Part shown: one piece after another, positions 9,229 through 18,920 of the stretch
Position numbering within the stretch: the first letter of the stretch is position 1
How the letters are laid out: each line of letters starts with the position of its first letter
Origin: Chloracidobacterium sp.
Lineage (GTDB): Bacteria; Acidobacteriota; Blastocatellia; Pyrinomonadales; Pyrinomonadaceae
Reading direction: 5' to 3'
Assembly (NCBI GenBank): GCA_016712045.1
Contig: JADJRV010000004.1
Span: 163,998 to 227,997, forward strand
DNA: 64,000 nucleotides
Translations under genes and position numbers: made by a program
The notes under the pieces: model-generated
What the model was told of the DNA's origin: nothing
The model's database searches: none
The model's input: only the letters and a program-made list of their open reading frames with translations

Positions 9229-10038
9229 TCATTTACCTACGGCGGTAAGGGATATCGGCCAAGAACCTACATTGTACGGCTGCCATCGCAGGGAAAACTC
9301 GTATTGCCCGGGTCTTTCGAGAGCGAAAACCTCGCACGACGCCTTTTGGTCCTTTTCTGAGTAAGAACGAATCAAGCTTTCCGCTGCAGATGATCTCAGG
9401 ATCAACTCAAAACTTTCTTTCTCCTTAGGATCAATATTCAATAAAACACATTGGAGCACAAACTTGCCAGCCGGGATGTGGTCGCGGTCAAACTCCAGAT
9501 CGGTGTCTTCGGCAAATCTTTTGTCGTTCGGGTCCAGTTTGGGGTTATCTGATGGGCGAGCAAAGCGGAGGTTGTTCAGATAACTTATTCCGGGTGAAAG
9601 TTTCCGGGCAGTACCTTTTATATCCTTGACCATCATCGAACCTGAGGTATTGTCCCTGTCGTCGCATCGGATGAATTCGGTCATAGGGAAAACTCTCGCA
9701 CCGCCCTCGGTAAATTCGTTGCTGAGCAGTGTGACGGATGATTTGTCCGATTCGCCATAGCCAAATGAGCGCCCTGGCGTGAACTCGACCAGCGAGCCGT
9801 CCTTTTCAAACGGTGCGGCATAATACAGACGCGTAGGGCCATAGCCGATACGCGGGCTCGCCGCTCCGGCACAAGTGATCTGCAGCGAGACTTGCCAGCT
9901 AAACTTGTTTCCATTTTCTTTGCTCGGCGCGTGCTCGATCATATCCGGCCTTCCTTGAACGACGACACCGGCAAAGGTGTTGATAGCCGCGACCGAGATG
10001 AACAGTGTGTACAGGCCAATTCGAAATAAACGCATCAT
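9229..10038 (-). CDS. Secreted protein of unknown function
   Basis: A 269-residue protein. The start at 10038 (MMRLFRIGLYTLFISV) was preferred over one five codons upstream because GAGGT precedes it at good spacing. A Sec signal peptide ends near the FAG of NTFAG. The mature chain has beta-rich, polar character (FVLQCVLLNIDPKEKESFEL; RPGQYEFSLRWQPYNVG) without a motif I recognise. It converges on the TPR-CHAT gene, with only five bases between the stops. Confidence 0.65.
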   Translation of the reverse strand: MMRLFRIGLYTLFISVAAINTFAGVVVQGRPDMIEHAPSKENGNKFSWQVSLQITCAGAASPRIGYGPTRLYYAAPFEKDGSLVEFTPGRSFGYGESDKSSVTLLSNEFTEGGARVFPMTEFIRCDDRDNTSGSMMVKDIKGTARKLSPGISYLNNLRFARPSDNPKLDPNDKRFAEDTDLEFDRDHIPAGKFVLQCVLLNIDPKEKESFELILRSSAAESLIRSYSEKDQKASCEVFALERPGQYEFSLRWQPYNVGSWPISLTAVGK

Positions 10039-10097
10039 ATTTTTACCTCGCATTACGATAATAAAACTCGGTCGATCTGTCTAGCAAAATTACTGCT

Positions 10098-10532
10098 CTA
10101 AACCTCGATCACGCGGCGTTTTACTGGGGAAGACAGCACGATGGTCGTGGTCGTGATGCCGTATGGCGTCAGGCGGTCGATCATTTCCTGTAGATGCTCG
10201 ACCGAGCGGACGGCGACTTTCATTATAAACGAATCGCCGCCCGTGCCGCGGTGGCATTCGAGCACTTCGTTTGACTCCTGAGCAACCTCGATAATGTGGC
10301 TGTAATCTACGCCTGTAATGCTCATCCTGACAAACGCCATGATCGGTAGGCCGACCTTAGCCGTGTCGATCTCGGCTCGATAGCCGGTGATAATATGTGC
10401 GTCCTCGAGCTTGTGGACGCGCTCAATCACGGCAGGCGTCGTCAGCCCGACGCGGCGGCCAAGCTCGGCGTAGCTTGTCCGGGCGTCTTCTTGTAATTCT
10501 TTCAAAATCTTACGGTCAATTTCGTCGATCAT
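10098..10532 (-). CDS. Lrp/AsnC-family transcriptional regulator
   Basis: A 144-residue feast/famine regulator. The N-terminal helix-turn-helix begins with the family signature MIDEIDRKILKELQEDARTS and continues YAELGRRVGLTTPAVIERV. The C-terminal part (about 65-144) is the RAM ligand-binding fold (ITGYRAEIDTAKVGLP; CHRGTGGDSFIMKV). Such proteins form dimers and octamers that sense amino acids. It is divergent from phhA-hppD-hmgA, with repeated sites in between, so it probably controls that operon in response to phenylalanine or tyrosine (inference). Confidence 0.92.
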   Translation of the reverse strand: MIDEIDRKILKELQEDARTSYAELGRRVGLTTPAVIERVHKLEDAHIITGYRAEIDTAKVGLPIMAFVRMSITGVDYSHIIEVAQESNEVLECHRGTGGDSFIMKVAVRSVEHLQEMIDRLTPYGITTTTIVLSSPVKRRVIEV

Positions 10533-10544
10533 ATTCCTGGGATC

Positions 10545-10668
10545 GCACGCGCCCCCGCGTGCAAACGCCGGTTCCTCCGGCGTGATGTAGTTTGGGATTT
10601 TCCAAATTGCACAAGCTCCGCGCTCTTGAGCGTCTTAAGAAAAACGCTTTGCAGGCGAGGGCGCCTGC
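10545..10668. repeat. Cluster of REP-like hairpins upstream of the AsnC regulator
   Basis: Perfect short hairpins follow one another: GCACGCG/CGCGTGC (10545-10562), CGCCGG/CCGGCG (10566-10582), CGCTC/GAGCG (10621-10632) and GCAGGCG/CGCCTGC (10651-10668). All are G+C-rich and non-coding, typical of REP or MITE-like intergenic elements. They occupy the leader of the regulator gene. Confidence 0.6.
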
Positions 10669-10683
10669 GTTCCCGGCATCCGT

Positions 10684-10730
10684 TGGTCCGGTCCGGACCA
10701 GGTGGACCAAAGTGGACCAGGGGTGGACCA
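10684..10730. promoter_or_regulatory. Phased GGACCA repeats, candidate operator array
   Basis: Four copies of GGACCA begin at 10695, 10704, 10714 and 10725, about one helical turn apart. One inverted copy, TGGTCC, lies at 10684-10689, and GGTCCGGACC is a perfect palindrome within the set. The location between the AsnC regulator and phhA, and the one-turn phasing, suit cooperative binding of an Lrp-type multimer. Function is inferred. Confidence 0.45.
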
Positions 10731-10741
10731 AATAATATAAA

Positions 10742-10772
10742 CTTAGAATCACATACAAACTCATATTCTAAG
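10742..10772. promoter_or_regulatory. Inverted repeat, candidate AsnC operator
   Basis: CTTAGAAT (10742-10749) and ATTCTAAG (10765-10772) form a perfect 8-base inverted repeat with 15 bases between. The A+T-rich dyad is the kind of site used by Lrp/AsnC dimers, and it lies about 125 bases before phhA. Binding has not been shown. Confidence 0.45.
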
Positions 10773-10898
10773 GCTATGGCGGCATAATAACTTACATTCA
10801 TTATTCAACCAAAAAGCGTCTTCTATTACAATTGCTTATTCTCAGATAACTGTACCTGACGCACGGACATCGAATATATGAAAGGAGCCGCCAAACCG

Positions 10899-11795
10899 AT
10901 GCTCAACGAAACTACAACTGCGACCGAAGCCGATTTTGCGATCGAAAATTTTACCGTCTCGGACGCCGAACTGCCTGAGTTCAAAGACCTAAAGTTTGAA
11001 AACATCAACGAGCTCCACATTGATCATCCCGGAGCAAATGACGCCGAGTATCGCACCCGCCGCGATTATATTGCGCAATGTGCTAAAAGCTTTCGCGAGA
11101 CTGGCAAGATCACGGATGTCGATTACAACGCCCGCGAACAACGTGTCTGGCGGTACGTCGCCGAGGAATTAGAAGAGCTACAGCAAAAATATGCATCACC
11201 GTTTTACCTGCGTGCAAAAAAAGATCTCGGTATCACGACCGAGCGGATACCGCAGCTTTCAGAAATGAACCGGCGTCTGAAAGAATTGACCGGATTTCGG
11301 CTCGCTCCGATCGAAGGCCTTGTCGAGACACGCGGATTTCTGTCGTGGCTCTCGTACCGCGTGATGCTCTGCACACAATACATCCGCCACCATTCGCACC
11401 CGGCGTACACGCCCGAGCCGGACATCGTCCACGAAGCCATCGGCCACATCCCGATGTTCACCAATCCGAATTTTGCGGATTTCTCACAATTTATCGGCCA
11501 CGGTGCCCGCATCGCGACGGATGAACAGCTCGAGGCTCTTGGGCGGCTGTATTGGTTTACGGTCGAATTCGGCATGGTCGAGCACGAAGGCGAGATCAAA
11601 GCGTATGGTGCCGGATTACTGTCGAGCTTTGGCGAGCTCGAACATGCATTTTCAGACCAGGTCGAACGTCGTCCGTTCAACCTCGAGCAGGTGATAAACC
11701 ACGAATACACTTACAGCGACATGCAGCCGGTGCTGTACGTCATCCCGTCGTATGCTGAGTTAAAAGAAATCACAAAAAATATAGAGAGTTTTTGA
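10899..11795 (+). CDS. phhA: Phenylalanine-4-hydroxylase
   Basis: An iron- and pterin-dependent aromatic amino acid hydroxylase that converts phenylalanine to tyrosine with O2. The core YTPEPDIVHEAIGHIPMF carries the two iron-binding histidines (HEAIGH, near residues 177-182), and VEFG near 220 supplies the glutamate. About 298 residues. The start was placed at 10899 because AAAGGAG lies 11 bases upstream; an ATG at 10878 has no such site. It is the first gene of a catabolic operon with hppD and hmgA. A pterin recycling enzyme is not seen here. Confidence 0.93.
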   Translation: MLNETTTATEADFAIENFTVSDAELPEFKDLKFENINELHIDHPGANDAEYRTRRDYIAQCAKSFRETGKITDVDYNAREQRVWRYVAEELEELQQKYASPFYLRAKKDLGITTERIPQLSEMNRRLKELTGFRLAPIEGLVETRGFLSWLSYRVMLCTQYIRHHSHPAYTPEPDIVHEAIGHIPMFTNPNFADFSQFIGHGARIATDEQLEALGRLYWFTVEFGMVEHEGEIKAYGAGLLSSFGELEHAFSDQVERRPFNLEQVINHEYTYSDMQPVLYVIPSYAELKEITKNIESF

Positions 11796-11797
11796 TT

Positions 11798-12944
11798 ATG
11801 ATCACAGATATAAATACAGCAGTTGAAACGAATACTGCGGTGCAAAAATCCCTTAGGACTAAAGAAGATACATCACGTTGAGTTTTACGTTGGCAATGCT
11901 AAGCAGGCGGAGTTTTATTATCGCAAGGCGTTCGGGTTTTCGCGGGCCGGGTATTCGGGGCTGGAGACGGGGAATCGTGAGACGACCTCGTATCTGATGC
12001 GGCAGACGAATATCAATTTTGTGTTGACGACGCCGCTCAATCCGGAACATCCGGCGGCGGAGCATATCAAGCAGCACGGTGACGGCGTGCGCGATATTGC
12101 GTTTTATGTCGAGGACGCGGATCACGCGTTTAACGAAGCGGTCAGACGTGGTGCGACTCCGGTGACCGAGCCGCACGATATGGCTGACGAGAACGGCTCT
12201 GTACGCCACGCGGCGATCGCGACATATGGCGACACGATCCACTCGTTCATCTCGTACAACACCAACAACGGCCACAATTACAACGGCGTTTTCCTGCCGG
12301 GATTTACCGAGCAAAATATCGCCGGTGAGCCGACCGGGATCATGATGGTCGATCATATTGTAGGGAACGTCGAGCTAGGGAAAATGGGGCATTGGTGCGA
12401 TTTTTATCGTGATGTGCTCGGGTTTTTCCGCTACATCACGTTTGACGACAAAGACATCTCGACCGAATATTCGTCGTTGATGTCGATAGTCATGAGCGAC
12501 GGTCAGCACAATATCAAATTTCCGATCAACGAACCCGCAATGGGAAAAGGCGGAAAATCGCAGATCCAGGAATACATCGATTTTTATCGCTCGGCCGGTG
12601 CCCAGCACATCGCTTTGCTGTGCCGTGATATCCGCAGCACGGTCGCGCAACTGATGGAGAACGGGGTTGAATTTTTGACGATTCCGGACACATATTACGA
12701 CGACCTATTAGACCGTGTCGGCCCGATCGACGAGGACATTGCATCGCTCAAGAAACTCGGCATCCTGGTCGATCGCGACGACGAAGGCTATTTGCTACAG
12801 ATCTTTACCAAGCCGGTCGAAGACCGCCCGACCGTTTTTTACGAGATCCTCCAACGCAAGGGCTGTAAAGGATTCGGCAAGGGCAACTTTAAGGCGCTGT
12901 TTGTCTCGATCGAAGAAGAGCAGCGGAGACGCGGAAACCTTTAA
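11798..12944 (+). CDS. hppD: 4-hydroxyphenylpyruvate dioxygenase, N-terminal frameshift
   Basis: Converts 4-hydroxyphenylpyruvate to homogentisate. Two vicinal-oxygen-chelate domains are present: KKIHHVEFYVGNAKQAEFYY supplies the first, MMVDHIVGNVELGKM starts the second, and the C-terminal FYEILQRKGCKGFGKGN holds the iron-binding glutamate. The likely start is the ATG at 11798, two bases after phhA, but the frame shifts in the run AAAAA near 11843 before NPLGLKK. A TTG at 11823 could start the intact frame but lacks a ribosome binding site. Either a homopolymer error or an unusual start. Confidence 0.88.
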
Positions 12945-12953
12945 GATTTTTTT

Positions 12954-13028
12954 CACCACTGATGGACACAGATAAACACTGATGTTAGTTCGATTTATCG
13001 GTGTCCATCTGTGTTAATCTGTGGCTAA
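12954..13028. repeat. Long hairpin of the CACAGAT family (copy a)
   Basis: The left arm is built from GATGGACACAGAT and AAACACTGAT words, the right arm from GGTGTCCATCTGTG and AATCTGTGGCTAA. They form a long imperfect inverted repeat between hppD and hmgA, ending seven bases before the hmgA ATG. Related copies occur at six or seven other places in the window. Confidence 0.75.
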
Positions 13029-13035
13029 TTTTCTT

Positions 13036-14332
13036 ATGAACCTCATATATCAAACAGGTTTTGGAAACGAATTTGCGACTGAGGCGGTCGAGGGGGCTTT
13101 GCCGGTTGGGCAAAATTCGCCGCAGAAAGCTCCGCTTGGATTGTATGCCGAGCAGCTTTCGGGAACTGCGTTTACTGTGCCGCGCTCGGGTAATAAACGA
13201 ACATGGACATATCGCATCCGGCCGTCGGTGATGCATAAGCCTTTTGAACGTATCGACAACCGCCGCTGGCAGAGCAAGCCGGACGATATAGATGTGATGC
13301 CCAATCAACTACGTTGGGATCCGCTTCCGATCCCGACCGAGCCGACCGATTTTATTGACGGCATCACGACCATTGCTCTCAACGGCGATCTGATGTCGCA
13401 AGCGGGCATCGGCATTCACATCTACACCTGCAACAAAGGCATGGGCGACCGTTATTTTTATAACGCCGACGCCGAGATGCTGATCGTGCCGGAGATGGGA
13501 CGGCTTGGATTTTGACCGAATTGGGAGCTCTACAAGGCGGGTCCAGGTTAGGTTTGTTGTTATCCCGCGAGGCGTGAGGTTTAAGGTTGAGCCACATCCG
13601 GAAGACAAACAGTGCCGCGGTTATATTTGCGAAAATTACGGCGCACTGTTTCGCTTGCCCGATCTCGGCCCGATCGGGGCTAACGGCCTGGCCAATCCGC
13701 GTGATTTCGAGACTCCGGTCGCTTGGTATGAGGATCGCGAAGGCACATTTGAACAGGTTGCCAAATTCGCCGGTAATCTTTGGTCGTGTGAAATAGAACA
13801 TTCCCCGCTTGATGTTGTTGCTTGGCACGGCAACTATGCTCCGTACCATTACGATCTGCGTCGATTTAACACGATCGGTTCGATCTCGTACGATCATCCG
13901 GATCCTAGCATTTTTACTGTTCTCACTTCTCCGTCAGGCGAGGCGGGCGTCGCGAATTGCGACTTTGCGATCTTCCCAGAACGGTGGCTGGTAGCCGAAA
14001 ACACCTTCCGCCCGCCGTGGTATCACCGCAACTACATGTCCGAATACATGGGCCTCGTTTACGGCCAGTATGACGCCAAAGAAGAGGGCTTCCTGCCCGG
14101 CGGCGGCTCGCTCCACAACCAAATGTCCGCCCACGGCCCCGACCTCGACGCGTTTGAAAAAGCGTCGAACGCCGATCTCAAACCGCAAAAACTCGAAGGC
14201 ACGATGGCGTTCATGTTCGAATCGCGCTACATCATCCGCCCGACAAAATTTGCGATGGAAACCTCGCAATTACAGCCTGAGTATTTTGAGGTCTGGCAGC
14301 GGTTGAATAAGAATTTTGGGAACCCAAAATGA
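13036..14332 (+). CDS. hmgA: Homogentisate 1,2-dioxygenase, frameshifted
   Basis: Opens the homogentisate ring to maleylacetoacetate, completing this operon's pathway. N-terminal YQTGFGNEFATEA and C-terminal PPWYHRNYMSEYMGLVYG and GGSLHNQMSAHGPD are family signatures and include the iron ligands. The frame breaks after EMGRL near 13505 and again near 13545 before FVVIPRGVRFKVEPH; the intervening frame reads ILTELGALQ as expected, so two opposite indels are needed. Joined length is near 430 residues. The ATG follows a hairpin repeat directly, with no visible ribosome binding site. The stop overlaps the next start. Confidence 0.88.
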
Positions 14333-14730
14333 AATTTAGAAAAGGCTTTTTTGTTTCCCTATTTCTCTTGAGCTTAAGTTTGTCGCTGTTTTCATCCTGC
14401 GACAAGACGCCGCTGATCGGAAAACAGGAAACTCCACGATCTACGCCCACACCAACGCCAACCGGGCCGCGAACCGCGTCGACAGGAGATCAAACGGTCA
14501 ATGGGAAAACCATAAATTCGACGATGAACGATGCTGATATTCTAAAAGCCTTTAATATCGATATCGCAAAAGCGACGGCAAGAAAGTCTCAGGGGCCTGA
14601 CGGATCTTCGATGACATATGTTCTGGGTGAACAGAATGTCAGCATCACGAGATCAATTGTAAGCGGGATCAATGTAATTGCATGGGGACCGATAAAAGTT
14701 GATGTCAGGCTTTCGAGATCTGATCCGTAA
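14329..14730 (+). CDS. Small lipoprotein of unknown function
   Basis: A 133-residue protein. A hydrophobic signal (FFVSLFLLSLSLSLF) ends in the lipobox LFSSC, so cysteine 24 or so should be lipidated. A Thr/Pro-rich linker (RSTPTPTPTGP) leads to a small polar domain. ATGA overlap with hmgA suggests translational coupling, although nothing in the protein points to tyrosine catabolism. No family recognised. Confidence 0.7.
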   Translation: MKFRKGFFVSLFLLSLSLSLFSSCDKTPLIGKQETPRSTPTPTPTGPRTASTGDQTVNGKTINSTMNDADILKAFNIDIAKATARKSQGPDGSSMTYVLGEQNVSITRSIVSGINVIAWGPIKVDVRLSRSDP

Positions 14731-14747
14731 ACGAAAGAGCTTTCGAC

Positions 14748-15428
14748 ATGACGATAGCACAAGAATTACAGTTTCTCGCGACATCGGAAAAGGGTGAGGT
14801 CTCGGCTTTGTTAATGAGGCCGGAGGGTGCGACGCATCTGCTCGTGCTCGGTCACGGGGCCGGAGCGGATATGCGTTCCGCTTCGATGCAGAAGATTGCT
14901 GAGGCTCTTGCTAAGCAGCAGGTCGCTACGTTTCGTTATAACTTTCCTTTCAAAGAAAACGGTCGCGGCGGCGTCGATTCACCAAAGGTCGCGACGGCGA
15001 CGGTGCGTGCGGCCGTCGCGGAGGCCAGACGGCTCGAGCCAAAAATGACGCTGCTTGCGGGCGGGCATTCGTTTGGCGGGCGAATGACGACAACGGCACA
15101 GTCGGAATCGCCGCTCGACGGTGTAAAAGGACTAGTTCTCTTTTCGTTTCCGCTCCACGCGCCAAATCAGCCTGACAACTCGCGTGCAGAACATCTCAGT
15201 GCAATAAAGATCCCGATGCTGTTTCTAACGGGAACGCGCGACGCTCTAAATGACCTCATATTATTCCGCCCGGTGATCGAAAAGCTCGGTAATACAGCGA
15301 CGCTCCACACTATCGAAACCGGCGATCACAGTTACAAGACTCTGAAAAAAACGCGCACTTCGCCCGAAGATGTTTTTGACGAAATGGCACGTGTAACCGC
15401 TGACTGGATACGCGAAACCCTATCTTAG
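14748..15428 (+). CDS. Alpha/beta hydrolase, KANSL3/Tex30-like
   Basis: A 226-residue cytosolic alpha/beta-fold protein. The nucleophile elbow GGHSFGGRM (serine near residue 108), acid TGTRD and histidine GDHSYK give a full catalytic triad. The GHGAGADMRSASM segment near the N terminus matches the Tex30/KANSL3-like hydrolase group. Substrate unknown. It converges with prmC, the two ends overlapping by nine bases. Confidence 0.8.
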   Translation: MTIAQELQFLATSEKGEVSALLMRPEGATHLLVLGHGAGADMRSASMQKIAEALAKQQVATFRYNFPFKENGRGGVDSPKVATATVRAAVAEARRLEPKMTLLAGGHSFGGRMTTTAQSESPLDGVKGLVLFSFPLHAPNQPDNSRAEHLSAIKIPMLFLTGTRDALNDLILFRPVIEKLGNTATLHTIETGDHSYKTLKKTRTSPEDVFDEMARVTADWIRETLS

Positions 15429-16280
15429 CCTGACTTTCAATACTCTATCTATACTTTGCAGATCCGGCAGGAATTCGGGTTTGCTCCAAATTGAGGGATC
15501 AACAAGATCTCCCAATACTTTCGACTGGCCAAATCCGATCTCGATCAATAGCAATCCACCCCGATTTAAATGCTCCGGCGCTTCGTTGACAATACGGCGG
15601 ATGATATCGAGGCCGTCGGCCCCTGCGAATAGAGCGCTGTGCGGTTCGAAATCGCGCACCTCTTTTTGCATGTCCGTCAGATCGGCATCGGGGATATATG
15701 GTGGGTTTGAGACTATCATGTCGAACTTTTCGGTGACGCCGGCGAAAAGGTCACCTTCGATAAACGTTAGGCGGTCAGCGATACGGTGACTTGTTGCATT
15801 ACGCATAGCAACACCGATAGCTTTTTCGGAGATGTCGGTTGCGATAGCAGTCGCAGCGGGGACGTTTTGTAATATCGATACTGTGATACAGCCCGAGCCG
15901 ACGCCTATCTCGCAAACCGTGAGTTCCCTGAGTGTATTGAGTTCGTTGAGTTTGTTGAGTTCGCGGATAGCTTCTTCGACTAGAATTTCAGTCTCAGGAC
16001 GCGGGATGAGAACGTCGGGCGTGACCTCAAAATCCAATCCGTAAAATTCTTGCTGTTCGGTGATGTATTGAAAGGGTTCGCGGTTCGCACGGCGAGCCAT
16101 CAATCCATCAAATCGAGCAGCTTCATCATCGGTCAGCTCATATTCAGGATGCGCGATCAGAAATGCGGGAGCTTTGTCGAGAGCAAATGCGAGCAGCGAC
16201 GCAGCCTCGCGGCGGGGGTCGGCGACACCGGCTTCGGACAGACGGTTTGCACTTTGGTTTAAGAGATCGAGGATCGTCAT
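15420..16280 (-). CDS. prmC: Release factor glutamine methyltransferase
   Basis: Methylates the glutamine of the GGQ motif in peptide chain release factors RF1 and RF2. A helical N-terminal domain (1-90) precedes a Rossmann methyltransferase with the S-adenosylmethionine loop CEIGVGSGCI and the diagnostic NPPY (VSNPPYIP, near residue 190). Length 286 residues, normal for the family. Its start overlaps the stop of the sugar-transferase gene, so both are on one leftward transcript. Confidence 0.93.
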   Translation of the reverse strand: MTILDLLNQSANRLSEAGVADPRREAASLLAFALDKAPAFLIAHPEYELTDDEAARFDGLMARRANREPFQYITEQQEFYGLDFEVTPDVLIPRPETEILVEEAIRELNKLNELNTLRELTVCEIGVGSGCITVSILQNVPAATAIATDISEKAIGVAMRNATSHRIADRLTFIEGDLFAGVTEKFDMIVSNPPYIPDADLTDMQKEVRDFEPHSALFAGADGLDIIRRIVNEAPEHLNRGGLLLIEIGFGQSKVLGDLVDPSIWSKPEFLPDLQSIDRVLKVRLR

Positions 16281-17827
16281 CTGGCACCGTCGTCGCGCAT
16301 CATGGCGGGTAATGTTAGGAGGATGATCTTGAGATCGAGCCAGAGCGACCAGTTTTTAACGTAAAACAGGTCGAGCTGAACCATCTCTTCGAACGTGAGG
16401 CGGTTGCGGCCCGATACCTGCCATAGCCCGGTAATGCCGGGTTTTACGTCGAGACGTTTGCGGTGCCACAGAGCGTAAGCTTCGACCTCGTATGGAATAG
16501 GCGGCCGCGGGCCGACGACGCTCATGTCACCCTTGAGCACGTTTAATAGCTGGGGCAGCTCATCGAGACTTGTTCGCCGTAAAAATTTGCCGACGCGCGT
16601 TATCCTCGGGTCGTTTCGCACTTTGCCGAAAACCGGTTTCTCAGTGTTACCTGCGTTCGCATCTTTGTCACCCTCGATATTTAGCTTATAAGCTTCGCGA
16701 TGAACATTTTCATCGGCTCCGGCGATCATCGAGCGAAATTTGTAGCAAAGAAAAACGCGGCCATCCATACCGACGCGTTCCTGCAAGAATAGAACCGGCC
16801 CTTTTGAATCAAGTTTGACCAGGATCATTATCAACGCCCAAAGCGGAAGCAGCACGAGTATCGAAATTGCCGCCATTACGATATCCGAGACGCGCTTTAT
16901 AAACCTCTCGATATCTGAGAGCGGTTCGCGAAACAGCCTGACCATCGGCAAAACGCCGATCTGTTCGATGCTGGTTTTTTGCGGCAAAACATCCAGCGGG
17001 CTAGGGGCAAAGCAAAATTCGACCCGCTGCTCGCGCCCGATCTCCATCATCGAATCAAACAGGTGCTCGCTGCCGAGTTCGTTTGAGGTGATGATGACCT
17101 CTTGGATCTTGAGGTCGCGGATCAGCTTCGTCAGGTCATCAATACCGCCGAGCACGGGCAGATCCGAGATCGTTGCGGGTGGTTTGGAGAGATCACTTTC
17201 GAGGTCATACCAGACGACACCGACCACACGGTAACCGAGTTCGGGTAGCTCCCGCAGCTCCTCGGCCGTTCGTCCGGCGTCGTGTCCGGAGCCGACTATC
17301 AATGTGGGTATTAGATTGACCCCGCGGCGTCGAAATACGGTCTGTACATAACGCAGAGCCAGATGAAAAGCGACAAACAGCACCAGAGCGATCGCAAAAT
17401 CAAAGGCAAAAACGCCGCGTGAATATGAGTATTCGCGAAATGCATAACCGCCGCGAAACACAAATGCCCACGCAACGATCAAAAGCGAGCTGACCGAGAC
17501 CGCCTTAAATATACGAGTCGCGTCTTGAGCATACGAAAATGAACCGTGAAACTTATAGATCCTCTGATACAGCAACATTGCCAGACGGATCGCGGCCCCA
17601 AAAAATAGGATACCGACATACGGGGCAAATTCGCGTGACCAACCGAAACCGTCCGGCGACAGCACGGGACGTTGTTCGCGCAGCTTAAAAGCAGTGATAA
17701 AGCTGAGCGATCCGATGACCAGATCCGCAAACATCACGAGCGCTCGGACGAGCGGCATTACCCAACGCGGGGCCCGTCGGCTCTTTTGTGTCACACCAGC
17801 AAATTGTGTTTTTTGCGCAGTTTCCAT
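16277..17827 (-). CDS. Polyprenyl-phosphate sugar-1-phosphate transferase
   Basis: A WbaP/WcaJ-type initiating enzyme that loads the first sugar phosphate onto undecaprenyl phosphate for surface polysaccharide. Four or five N-terminal membrane spans, a central Rossmann-like region (VNLIPTLIVGSGHDAGRTA), one more span near 305, and the catalytic bacterial transferase domain with KFRSMI, RRTSLDELPQLLNVLKG and VGPRPP. The start at 17827 follows the DUF354 stop; a TTG two codons upstream is possible. It sits in a group of polysaccharide genes. Confidence 0.9.
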   Translation of the reverse strand: METAQKTQFAGVTQKSRRAPRWVMPLVRALVMFADLVIGSLSFITAFKLREQRPVLSPDGFGWSREFAPYVGILFFGAAIRLAMLLYQRIYKFHGSFSYAQDATRIFKAVSVSSLLIVAWAFVFRGGYAFREYSYSRGVFAFDFAIALVLFVAFHLALRYVQTVFRRRGVNLIPTLIVGSGHDAGRTAEELRELPELGYRVVGVVWYDLESDLSKPPATISDLPVLGGIDDLTKLIRDLKIQEVIITSNELGSEHLFDSMMEIGREQRVEFCFAPSPLDVLPQKTSIEQIGVLPMVRLFREPLSDIERFIKRVSDIVMAAISILVLLPLWALIMILVKLDSKGPVLFLQERVGMDGRVFLCYKFRSMIAGADENVHREAYKLNIEGDKDANAGNTEKPVFGKVRNDPRITRVGKFLRRTSLDELPQLLNVLKGDMSVVGPRPPIPYEVEAYALWHRKRLDVKPGITGLWQVSGRNRLTFEEMVQLDLFYVKNWSLWLDLKIILLTLPAMMRDDGAR

Positions 17828-17829
17828 GC

Positions 17830-18855
17830 TCAAGCTTCTAAGATCAGGTTGGCAACCTGCCGTCTGATCGCGTTGTTGCGGCGAGGATCGCGGGCAGGTT
17901 TTTTCTTGAGCGTTATGCGGTCAAGATCTGCCGACGAATCGATCCGCATCATCCGGTTTTCACTGATCAAATATTCATCGATGGCCGCCGTTTTGCCTGC
18001 AAAGATCGTAGCTACGGGTACGCCGAGTGCGGCAGCTTCGCGGTTCATCGTGCCGCCGCCGGAGATGACCAGATCGGCCGCCGCTATAAGGTTAGCACCA
18101 TCTAAGACGCAGTCAGGAATAATAATATTGGCGTGCGGATGCTCACGCTGCAATTCCTCCCCTTGATAAGGTTTGCGCGGGAGTAATATTATCTTGCACC
18201 CGGGCACGGCAGCAAATTTTTCGAGCGCCTCAGATAGCAACTGATTTGCGACACCGCGATGGTAAAGAGCCTCGGGTGCATGCGGGCGGATGACCACTAA
18301 TATGTCATCGCCGGAGACGCCCAATGCCGCGAGAACGGCAGGAAAATGATCGTCAGGCTGAAAATCTGCGAGATACACGTCTTCTTTGATGCCGTCGAAA
18401 CGGCGAACCTATGATTCGGGTACGCCAAATTTTCTCAGAGCAACGGTAGGGAAGCTTTTTGGTACGACGAGCCGTTTGGCCGTTCGAAACGAAAGATGAT
18501 TGCCGGGATGGTGCTCATAATCCATCAGGTTGACGCTTTTGATACCCAGTATACGAGCGACAACGAGGGGCTCTTGTGAATTATGGGAAAGAGCCAAATC
18601 TAACTTCTTCCCGGCCGCCCATTTTCTAAGCTCCAAAACTCTTGACGCGAATTTCACCGCCTTAGACACAACATTTTTTCCACCGTGAATGCCGAAAACC
18701 GTAGGATCGAGGCCCGCCATTTTAGCCATTTCGACCGTTTGTGCGTAGTCGCGGGCGGTCCAGACGATCTCATGCCCGCGCTGAACAAATTCCTTAGAAA
18801 GCGCGCGGAAAAAAGGGATGTGCGGCGAGTTTCCTAGATCGATCCAGATACGCAT
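17830..18855 (-). pseudogene. DUF354 family protein with in-frame amber codon
   Basis: Both halves match the DUF354 family (COG1817-like, with a glycosyltransferase-B style fold): the N terminus MRIWIDLGNSPHIPFFRAL and the C-terminal ADLVISGGGTMNREAAALG. The halves are in one frame but separated by a TAG at 18409-18411, between FGVPES and VRRFDGIKEDVYLADF. A lysine codon AAG would restore a continuous protein of about 340 residues. Either a nonsense mutation, an assembly substitution, or two peptides made separately. Flanking polysaccharide genes suggest a sugar-transfer or epimerase-like role (inference). Confidence 0.75.
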
Positions 18856-18920
18856 GAACGTTCAAATTTAACATATTACCCGCAAACCATCCTTACGCGA
18901 CGAGGGTACAGCCAGCCAAA

